Position numbers and translations under genes: made by a program. Positions 1 to 4,545 of a DNA stretch of 6,740 nucleotides are shown piece after piece. This DNA is from Anaerolineales bacterium. GTDB lineage: Bacteria; Chloroflexota; Anaerolineae; Anaerolineales; Villigracilaceae. The notes below the pieces were generated by a model, which did no database searches, was not told the DNA's origin, and was given only the letters and a program-made list of their open reading frames with translations. The stretch is taken from contig JAICQC010000260.1 of NCBI GenBank assembly GCA_025938055.1, forward strand, positions 1-6,740, written 5' to 3'. Position 1 is the stretch's first letter; each line of letters opens with the position of its first letter.

Positions 1-145
1 CACAGCCATTGATTTGGGATGCCCGCAACTTGACCAGCTCCACCAGGTCGGGTTCAAGACCCGCGTTCTTCAGGTAGCGCTCCAGTTGGCGCAAGATTCC
101 GGTACCGTCTGGCGCAGCTTTAGAATAATCGAGTCGTTGTCTCAT
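1..145 (-). CDS. AhpD/carboxymuconolactone decarboxylase family protein, N-terminal fragment
   Basis: Reading the minus strand from the ATG at 145-143 gives 48 codons that run off the window. The N-terminus, beginning MRQRLDYSKAAPDGTG, is typical of small carboxymuconolactone decarboxylase/AhpD-like proteins. The visible end, LVKLRASQINGC, is the helix leading into the CxxC redox motif; C48 would be its first cysteine, and the rest lies outside the window. Characterised family members act as alkyl hydroperoxidase or thiol-disulfide proteins in the cytoplasm. The gene lies 43 nt downstream of osmC on the same strand, so a shared peroxide-defence transcript is plausible. The best Shine-Dalgarno (AAAAAGGA, 161-168) sits an unusually long 15 nt from the ATG, and a perfect palindrome fills that gap. 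No earlier in-frame start is near. The family call is firm; the specific substrate is unknown. Confidence 0.82.
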   Translation of the reverse strand, partial: MRQRLDYSKAAPDGTGILRQLERYLKNAGLEPDLVELVKLRASQINGC

Positions 146-159
146 AGTTTCGAAACTAT
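144..159 (-). promoter_or_regulatory. 16-bp perfect palindrome between SD and start codon of the AhpD-like gene
   Basis: ATAGTTTCGAAACTAT reads the same on both strands. On the transcript it could fold into a 6-bp stem with a 4-nt loop, lying between the Shine-Dalgarno AAAAAGGA (161-168) and the AUG at 145-143. The AU of the start codon forms the 3' end of the stem. It could act as a translational hairpin, or as a DNA operator site inside the osmC-ahpD gap. The symmetry is seen directly; the role is inferred. Confidence 0.4.
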
Positions 160-188
160 ATCCTTTTTCAAGAACGACAGAGCAGGCC

Positions 189-647
189 TTATTGCTCTTG
201 TAGAATCGGATGTTTTTCCGCGTCAATTTTCGAAGTCAATCTAGCCTTCAGGCTCATATCTACAGCTGACAGCGCCTGCGAAACGGGACAGCCCTTTCTC
301 GCCTGTTCAGCGAACTCCATAAACGTTTTTTCATCGATTCCAGGAACATCGCCAACTGTGGAAAGCTCGATGAGCGTGATTTTGGGACCCTCCCCCAGAT
401 GAACTTTCGCGGTGGTGTCGATACGCGTGGGAACGTGGTCCGCCTTGGACAGAATCAACGAAAGATACATGGAAAAACATCCCGCGTGAGCCGCGCCGAT
501 CAATTCCTCCGGATTGGTTCCGGGACCGTCTTCAAAACGTGAAGCCCGGCTGAAAGCTCCCTCATAGGCGCCGGAGCCCAGGCGCATACTGCCATTTCCT
601 TCGGTTAAGTTGCCCTTCCAGATTGCAGATGATTCGCGAATAGCCAT
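189..647 (-). CDS. osmC: OsmC family peroxiredoxin (organic hydroperoxide reductase)
   Basis: This 152-aa protein matches the usual OsmC length of about 140-155 residues. OsmC enzymes are cytoplasmic dimers that reduce organic hydroperoxides through two cysteines. Here the peroxidatic cysteine is C57 in the block GTNPEELIGAAHAGCFSM, and the resolving cysteine is C120 in RKGCPVSQAL. R37 and E47 sit where the family's catalytic Arg and Glu are expected. The sequence resembles the OsmC subgroup more than Ohr, given the N-terminal SAIWKGNL and the NPEELIGAAHAGCFSM block. The ATG start has a good Shine-Dalgarno (AAAAGGAGA, 657-665) about 9 nt upstream. The AhpD-like gene follows 43 nt downstream, and the ComA-like gene ends 100 nt upstream. 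OsmC commonly passes electrons via dithiol partners, so the adjacent AhpD-like protein is a plausible partner; that link is inference. Confidence 0.93.
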   Translation of the reverse strand: MAIRESSAIWKGNLTEGNGSMRLGSGAYEGAFSRASRFEDGPGTNPEELIGAAHAGCFSMYLSLILSKADHVPTRIDTTAKVHLGEGPKITLIELSTVGDVPGIDEKTFMEFAEQARKGCPVSQALSAVDMSLKARLTSKIDAEKHPILQEQ

Positions 648-661
648 TTTTTATTCTCTCC

Positions 662-679
662 TTTTGATTATTTTGATTA
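662..679. repeat. Two tandem 9-bp direct repeats upstream of osmC
   Basis: TTTTGATTA occurs twice back to back (662-670 and 671-679). On the minus strand this reads TAATCAAAA twice, running directly into the osmC Shine-Dalgarno. It is an AT-rich, probably unstructured leader; a role in translation or regulation is only a possibility. Confidence 0.35.
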
Positions 680-700
680 AATGCACTTCAATGAAGCATT
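680..700. repeat. Weak imperfect hairpin in the gap between the ComA-like gene and osmC
   Basis: AATG and CTTC (680-683, 686-689) can pair with GAAG and CATT (693-700) around a 3-nt loop, with a 2-nt bulge. No U-run follows on the minus strand, so it does not look like an intrinsic terminator. It may be chance, a processing site or partial attenuation between the two genes. Confidence 0.2.
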
Positions 701-747
701 CCCCGATGTGATTTGGTTGATAACTCCATTGAACTCCTTACCGCGGC

Positions 748-1587
748 TCAACCTTTGTATGTCAACACCCTCCCCCACAGACTTTTATTACCCCACAATC
801 CTGAGCGCAGGGATTCCAACTGGACGATCTGGCTGTGATCTACAAACAGGTTCACTTCCGCCCCATAATTTTTGACATACCAGGCAAATACCTCCGGGTC
901 AGCTGCTTCGAACATAGGCTTCTCCAGACCGAGGGCCTGGATGATTTTTGCGACCACATCGGTTCGCCAGGTCTTGACATTCTCCGTGATGCCCTCGGAT
1001 TCGATCATGATCATATAAGCGCCAGCATCTACAAAGCGCTTTGCCTGTTGGATAGCCCACTCGGGGTCACGGGTGCCTTCGGCAGCCAATTCCCCTGCAG
1101 TCGTGTCGCCCCCGGCCCCAAACTGGATACCGACTTCCGGCTTGGCTTTTAGCCCGGCTTTCTGTACTTTCTCGACCAGGCGCAGCCAGTCATCCGTGGG
1201 TATGGTGATAAAGCCGCTGGATATTTCGATGATATCAAACCCAATTTCCTTGCACTCCCGGATGTAACGATCGACAGCCTCTGGTCCGAGTGTGAGGACA
1301 TGCTCAATAAACCCGCCCGTGGAAACCAGTACATCATGACGATGGCAAATGTCCAGGAGCTCCCTGACTGCCTTGCGCGGCATCAGGCTGAACGAACCTC
1401 CTGCAAACTTGAGCACATCAACATAGGTACCCATCGTCTCCAGGACATCTTCCAGGTAGCGCCTGCCCATGGGCGTGTAATAGGGCCCGCGAATCTCGGT
1501 AACACCGCGGCTGCGTGGTTTCGTCTCGCGCTCATTGACTCTCAGGAAGGCAAACGCCCTCTCGTCAAGATCATCTTTTAGTATCAT
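748..1587 (-). CDS. comA: Phosphosulfolactate synthase family protein (ComA/HSA32-like)
   Basis: This 279-aa protein belongs to the ComA family. Archaeal ComA adds sulfite to phosphoenolpyruvate to make (2R)-phospho-3-sulfolactate, the first step of one coenzyme M route; the plant relative HSA32 is tied to heat tolerance. The family's TIM-barrel strand motifs are all present in order: RGVTEIRGPYY (27-37), VDVLKFAGGSFSLMP (56-70), STGGFIEHVLTLG (89-101), FDIIEISSGFITIP (117-130), KAKPEVGIQFGAGGDT (147-162), YMIMIESEGITE (191-202) and the C-terminal VNLFVDHSQIVQLESLRSGLWG (245-266). No break or lost motif is seen. The ATG at 1587 has AAAGGAG 5 nt upstream. It follows the MmgE/PrpD gene by only 17 nt, implying co-transcription. 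The family assignment is strong. Whether the bacterial enzyme makes phosphosulfolactate, and for what purpose, is not shown by the sequence. Confidence 0.92.
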   Translation of the reverse strand: MILKDDLDERAFAFLRVNERETKPRSRGVTEIRGPYYTPMGRRYLEDVLETMGTYVDVLKFAGGSFSLMPRKAVRELLDICHRHDVLVSTGGFIEHVLTLGPEAVDRYIRECKEIGFDIIEISSGFITIPTDDWLRLVEKVQKAGLKAKPEVGIQFGAGGDTTAGELAAEGTRDPEWAIQQAKRFVDAGAYMIMIESEGITENVKTWRTDVVAKIIQALGLEKPMFEAADPEVFAWYVKNYGAEVNLFVDHSQIVQLESLRSGLWGNKSLWGRVLTYKG

Positions 1588-1604
1588 GTCAGCTCCTTTG
1601 GCGA

Positions 1605-3020
1605 TTAATTGATTTTTCCCAGCAGGCTTGTAAGCTCGCTCACCTGAATATTATCCAGGTTTGCAACTGCCTCTTCGATCTCTCGTCCCAATTGAGGAGA
1701 GATGCGCGCCTGTGTGAGTTGCTCGAATTTTTTGGTGATCGTATTCCATCCCATAGGCCGGGTTAGAAATCCTTCATAATCTCGTTTTTCCCTGGTAAGA
1801 ACTCGCCCGTCGTTCAGCGTTATTCGAATGCGGGATGGCATCTCAGCCGGAAACCGCCGGCTGAATTCATCCAATGGGCGCACGAGTACTTTCCGCAGCA
1901 ACGTCTGTACATCCGCGCGCTCGATGCGCTCCGGCAGATATTGCTCCGGCATCACTTGATCGTCCAGAATAGCCACAGCCACAATATATGGCAGGCTGTG
2001 GTCGGCTTCTTCTTTGGTATGCACTGTCATCTTTTCCCCTTCTTCACCGCCGCCGATAATGTTATATGCCACATCGAAGATGTCGATGTCAATTCGATGG
2101 ATGTCAGCCGCTGTAAACTGATACTCCTGCTTGAGTTCCAGCACACCCTCAATGGTAGATTGAGAGTGAATCTCGGCGTTATATCTTTTGACAATCGTCT
2201 GTGGTATGCAATCCAGAACTTCCTTTGACCAATCCAGCTCAAAGGGGCCGCTGATCGCATCCATAAAGCCTTTATTTCCTTCGAAGACCTCCCCTGGCCC
2301 GCTGATGCCGCGCATGGCCAGAAATGCTGCATGGAGCGCCCCGAAAGCAGTGTTCGGATATGCCAGCCCTTTCCAGTTGGAAAGAGCGCCTGTGCGGGTC
2401 ACCCGTAGAGAGTTAAAAGCAGTTCCGCTGATGGCAATTGCATTCGCGGTCTTGACCTGGTCCAGCTCGAGAGCCCTCGCCACCCCGGCGGCAACTGCAA
2501 ACGATCCCTGGGTCGTATGATCAAATCCTTTCGCGCGGACGGGCGCCACATCGCTCAGCCGGCACTGCACCCGGTAAGCAACTGCCAGAGCAGTGAGCAG
2601 ATCCTTTCCGCTACTGCCCGCATATTCACAGGCTGCAAGTATTGCTCCTATATTATCGCTCGGATGACAGGTTTCCCCTTTCGCCAGGTAACTATCATTG
2701 AAATCCAAGTAGCGAACCAGGGCGCTGTTGTAGAAGGCTGCCCGGTCCGGGGCTGTGCGACCGCCACCGATGAGGGTAGACAGGCCTTCTCCGCCAAATT
2801 CTGTGATTTGTGCCCGGATCATTTTTATCGGATCGCCATCGAGCGCACCGATGGCACAACCCAGGGCATCCAAGATCCGAATCTTTTCCTGATGGAGGGT
2901 TGTTTCCGAAAGATCTTCGTAGTTCGTTCCAACCACAAACGCCGCCAATTGATCAACCATTGGCATAGCAGCTATATCCTTGCCAGGAACGGGTCGCATG
3001 TCAATCAGCTTTGATTCCAT
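1605..3020 (-). CDS. MmgE/PrpD family protein (2-methylcitrate dehydratase / cis-aconitate decarboxylase superfamily)
   Basis: This 471-aa protein has the full length of the MmgE/PrpD family, which includes 2-methylcitrate dehydratase, cis-aconitate decarboxylase and iminodisuccinate epimerase. Diagnostic blocks are RYLDFNDSYLAKGETCHPSD (103-122), KGFDHTTQGSFAVAAGVA (164-181), SNWKGLAYPNTAFGALHAA (214-232), GPGEVFEGNKGF (241-252), AEIHSQSTIEG (282-292) and EADHSLPYIVAVAILD (338-353). D107, S111, H119, H168, K217 and H285 fall where, from memory, cis-aconitate decarboxylase has its active-site Asp, Thr, His, His, Lys and His, so the protein looks catalytically intact. The ATG at 3020 has AGGGAG about 4 nt upstream. 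No other propionate genes (prpB, prpC) are visible and its close partner is a ComA-like gene, so annotating it as 2-methylcitrate dehydratase would be unsafe. The substrate is unknown, perhaps a small hydroxy- or sulfo-carboxylic acid. Confidence 0.93.
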   Translation of the reverse strand: MESKLIDMRPVPGKDIAAMPMVDQLAAFVVGTNYEDLSETTLHQEKIRILDALGCAIGALDGDPIKMIRAQITEFGGEGLSTLIGGGRTAPDRAAFYNSALVRYLDFNDSYLAKGETCHPSDNIGAILAACEYAGSSGKDLLTALAVAYRVQCRLSDVAPVRAKGFDHTTQGSFAVAAGVARALELDQVKTANAIAISGTAFNSLRVTRTGALSNWKGLAYPNTAFGALHAAFLAMRGISGPGEVFEGNKGFMDAISGPFELDWSKEVLDCIPQTIVKRYNAEIHSQSTIEGVLELKQEYQFTAADIHRIDIDIFDVAYNIIGGGEEGEKMTVHTKEEADHSLPYIVAVAILDDQVMPEQYLPERIERADVQTLLRKVLVRPLDEFSRRFPAEMPSRIRITLNDGRVLTREKRDYEGFLTRPMGWNTITKKFEQLTQARISPQLGREIEEAVANLDNIQVSELTSLLGKIN

Positions 3021-3077
3021 TTTGCTCCCTATCTTTGGGGTAATCTATCCCGCTGCTTCTGCGAACGGGTGGGGAGT

Positions 3078-3106
3078 CTGCATCAGGAGCTTCTTGTCTA
3101 ATGCAG
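3078..3106. repeat. Short inverted repeat in the usp-MmgE/PrpD gap
   Basis: CTGCAT (3078-3083) and ATGCAG (3101-3106) form a 6-bp inverted repeat with a 17-nt spacer in the 104-nt gap between usp and the MmgE/PrpD gene. No U-run follows on the minus strand. It is weak and may be chance or an operator-like site. Confidence 0.2.
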
Positions 3107-3124
3107 CTGGGCCACGTCTTTCTG

Positions 3125-3697
3125 TCAGGTCTCGAGAACGATCCGCTCTCGCGTGGAAATGGGAGCAGGATGGATCGAGGCTTCATTTTGCGTAGATGTA
3201 CCTTGCTGGCCCGAACGATCGGGTAGCGAAGCATAGGATTCTTTTCCTATCAGGATTACCGGTACTGAAGACTCGCGCAGGATGCGGTTCGCTACGGCGC
3301 CAATCATCCATGGATTGTGACCCTGGCCGACAGTTGACATGACGATCAAATCAATTTCTAAGTTCTCTGTCGTGCTTAGAATTGCGTCGACGACAGGGCT
3401 TTGCCGAATTTCAACGAAAACTGTGGACACGTTCATTTCTACAATCTCCGCAAGGCGCTTTAGATAGTCTTCCGCTTCCTTACAGACAACGTCTTTCTCG
3501 ATTTGCAGTTTCTCGTCGATAGGAGTGGGATAGGCAAACGTGTGTGAATCACATCGGGAATACATCTCAAACGGGTACTCCACGACGCGCAGTAGAGTAA
3601 CTTCAGCATTATAGATTCTTGCAAGTTTACCGGCCAGAGGCAACGCAAACTCTGCTTGCTTTGACCCATCCAGTGGAACTAAAATCTTGTGATACAT
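3125..3697 (-). CDS. Universal stress protein (UspA family) with C-terminal extension
   Basis: This 190-aa protein carries one Usp domain: MYHKILVPLDGS at 1-12 (first strand and ATP-binding Asp), VTLLRVVE (33-40), VEIRQSPVVDAIL (95-107), IDLIVMSTVGQG (115-126) and the final NRILRESSVPVILIG (137-151). Usp proteins are cytoplasmic dimers that often bind ATP and rise under stress. The usual G-2x-G-9x-G-S/T ATP motif is altered: VGQGHNPWMIGAVAN has a shortened glycine loop and Ala134 in place of Ser/Thr, so ATP binding is uncertain. Residues 152-190 are an extra polar, Ser/Thr/Gln-rich tail, probably disordered. The start is the ATG at 3697, because TAAGGAGGT (3702-3710) lies 5 nt upstream; the in-frame GTG at 3703 overlaps that site. 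It is the first gene of the minus-strand block, 104 nt before the MmgE/PrpD gene. Confidence 0.9.
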   Translation of the reverse strand: MYHKILVPLDGSKQAEFALPLAGKLARIYNAEVTLLRVVEYPFEMYSRCDSHTFAYPTPIDEKLQIEKDVVCKEAEDYLKRLAEIVEMNVSTVFVEIRQSPVVDAILSTTENLEIDLIVMSTVGQGHNPWMIGAVANRILRESSVPVILIGKESYASLPDRSGQQGTSTQNEASIHPAPISTRERIVLET

Positions 3698-3701
3698 AAA
3701 C

Positions 3702-3710
3702 ACCTCCTTA
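3702..3710 (-). promoter_or_regulatory. Strong Shine-Dalgarno that sets the usp start
   Basis: On the minus strand TAAGGAGGT is followed 5 nt later by the ATG at 3697-3695. The site overlaps the alternative in-frame GTG at 3703-3701, which therefore cannot be the main start. Confidence 0.75.
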
Positions 3711-3833
3711 TGAAGTCACAAATGGCTGCTTATTTCGTGCCATCCTTGAGGTACCGGGTTTTATATCCTCAGATTACCTCGTTCTGGATTACACGAATCA
3801 AGGGATGTAGAAACTGATTTATTACAATACGTG

Positions 3834-3860
3834 TCCTATAGGAGAATAGCTCATCTCCTA
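3834..3860. repeat. Nested palindrome and inverted repeat in the divergent spacer
   Basis: TCCTATAGGA (3834-3843) is a perfect 10-bp palindrome. Overlapping it, TAGGAGA (3839-3845) and TCTCCTA (3854-3860) form a 7-bp inverted repeat around the 8-nt loop ATAGCTCA. As DNA this could be an operator. In a long usp leader it could fold as one of two mutually exclusive hairpins, because the TAGGA segment is shared. No U-run follows on either strand, so it is not an intrinsic terminator. Confidence 0.4.
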
Positions 3861-3993
3861 CGAAATGTCATCAGACAGGTGTGTAATTGTGCTCCCCAAT
3901 TGCGATGAATTTTCCCGCTATTCAAATCGAAAACAGAGATCAGACAAATCCGCCTTTTTGCGTAGATGGATGGCGTAAGAATCTAAATTACAA

Positions 3994-4013
3994 CGCAGTT
4001 TATATAAACTGCG
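3994..4013. promoter_or_regulatory. 20-bp perfect palindrome, probable operator
   Basis: CGCAGTTTATATAAACTGCG is identical to its own reverse complement over all 20 bases. It lies 94 nt before the VOC start and 297 nt before the usp start. Symmetry of this length with an AT-rich centre is typical of binding sites for dimeric regulators (TetR, MarR or GntR types). Neither side is followed by a clean U-run, so a terminator is unlikely. The palindrome is seen directly; the operator role is inferred, and no regulator gene is present in the window. Confidence 0.55.
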
Positions 4014-4029
4014 AACCCAATCCTGTCAG
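4001..4029 (-). promoter_or_regulatory. Possible minus-strand sigma70-type promoter overlapping the palindrome
   Basis: On the minus strand CTGACA (4029-4024, five of six bases of the -35 consensus) is followed after 17 nt by TATATA (4006-4001), or after 19 nt by TATAAA (4004-3999). Transcription would run toward usp with a leader of nearly 300 nt, and the 20-bp palindrome would cover the -10 box, a classic repressor position. The -10 match is only moderate, so this is tentative. Confidence 0.27.
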
Positions 4030-4106
4030 AAAACTAGATAAAGTGATTTTTAATTGCGATAGAATATCACCAGATTTCCATACTTGCTTTTACATAGGAA
4101 CCTCAC

Positions 4107-4469
4107 GTGAAAATCAAAGCCACAAATACCATTCTATATTGCAAAAAATGGGAGGAGACTGTCGAATTTTATAGAACCGGTTTGAAGTTATTAGTAATTT
4201 CCTCCAATGAGTGGTTTGTGGAATTCAAACTCAACGAAATGTCCCGACTAAGTGTTGCCAACGAAGCCCGAACATCCATTGACAGCAGCGATGGAAAAGG
4301 AATCACGGTGAGCCTTCAAGTCGCTGACATTGAACAAACCCGGACTGAATTACTGGAAGCCGGGATTACCCCAACGCCCATCAAAGAAGTATGGGGAGCC
4401 AGGGCAATCTATGTCCATGATCCCGAAGGAAATAGACTTGAGTTTTGGTCAGGGAGGGCAAAGGTCTAA
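4107..4469 (+). CDS. VOC family protein (glyoxalase/bleomycin-resistance fold)
   Basis: This 120-aa protein has the two beta-alpha-beta-beta-beta modules of the vicinal oxygen chelate fold: ATNTILYCKKWEETVEFYR at residues 5-23 and GITVSLQVADIEQTRTELLEAG at 65-86. It ends with the hallmark IYVHDPEGNRLEFW (101-114), where E112 is the usual metal-ligand Glu. The histidines expected in the first strand of each module are not evident, so metal binding may be incomplete; many small VOC proteins are non-catalytic or bind ligands. The start is the GTG at 4107, with AGGAA (4096-4100) 6 nt upstream; no better in-frame ATG exists. The gene stands alone, divergent from usp and 76 nt before the right-hand operon, which has its own promoter-like box. 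The fold call is strong; the substrate is unknown. Confidence 0.85.
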   Translation: MKIKATNTILYCKKWEETVEFYRTGLKLLVISSNEWFVEFKLNEMSRLSVANEARTSIDSSDGKGITVSLQVADIEQTRTELLEAGITPTPIKEVWGARAIYVHDPEGNRLEFWSGRAKV

Positions 4470-4478
4470 CACTCTCGC

Positions 4479-4507
4479 TCTGTACTTCCATCTTTATCCC
4501 TTATAAT
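4479..4507 (+). promoter_or_regulatory. Candidate promoter of the partner-switch operon
   Basis: A perfect TATAAT box lies at 4502-4507, between the VOC stop and the next start. The -35 region at the usual spacing (about 4479-4485) is poor. The expected transcription start near 4514 leaves a leader of about 32 nt before the ATG at 4546. Its position in the only sizeable gap before four tightly packed genes supports it. The poor -35 could mean activator dependence or another sigma factor. Confidence 0.42.
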
Positions 4508-4532
4508 ACGAGAGATTTCATCCAACTCGTAT
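4506..4532 (+). promoter_or_regulatory. Inverted repeat between the -10 box and the 295-aa gene
   Basis: ATACGAG (4506-4512) and CTCGTAT (4526-4532) form a perfect 7-bp inverted repeat with a 13-nt spacer. It begins at the last bases of the TATAAT box and covers the expected transcription start, so it is well placed to act as an operator or as a 5' hairpin in a leader that has no evident Shine-Dalgarno. Confidence 0.4.
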
Positions 4533-4545
4533 ACGTAGCCCAATA

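Larger units (their letters stand above)
3698..4106. other. AT-rich divergent intergenic region between usp and the VOC gene
   Basis: No convincing gene is present in this 409-nt spacer. A 95-codon frame starting with TTG at 3887 overlaps the VOC gene out of frame, has no good ribosome site and shows no recognisable domain, so I reject it. A hand count of 3961-4020 gives 23 of 60 G+C, far lower than the flanking operons. The region holds a 10-bp palindrome, a 7-bp inverted repeat, a 20-bp palindrome and a possible minus-strand promoter, consistent with a regulatory region serving two divergent units. Confidence 0.6.

Noticed and set aside
680..700. Intrinsic terminator after the ComA-like gene
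   Set aside because: The stem is bulged and A/T-rich, and no U-run follows on the minus strand.
2517..3014. 165-codon plus-strand frame antisense to the MmgE/PrpD gene
   Set aside because: It lies wholly opposite a full-length, well-conserved gene and its translation resembles no protein family.
1605..3020. Annotation as prpD, 2-methylcitrate dehydratase of propionate catabolism
   Set aside because: The family match is clear, but no prpB, prpC or propionate regulator is present and the close partner is a ComA-like gene, so the specific name is not supported.
3186..3968. 13-bp direct repeat TTTTGCGTAGATG at 3186-3198 and 3956-3968
   Set aside because: One pair of exact 13-mers is close to chance expectation in a 6.7-kb window, and one copy lies inside the usp coding region. 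No target duplication or element lies between the copies.
3887..4174. 95-codon plus-strand frame in the spacer, starting at TTG
   Set aside because: It overlaps the VOC gene out of frame, has no convincing ribosome site and its translation shows no domain or coding-like pattern.
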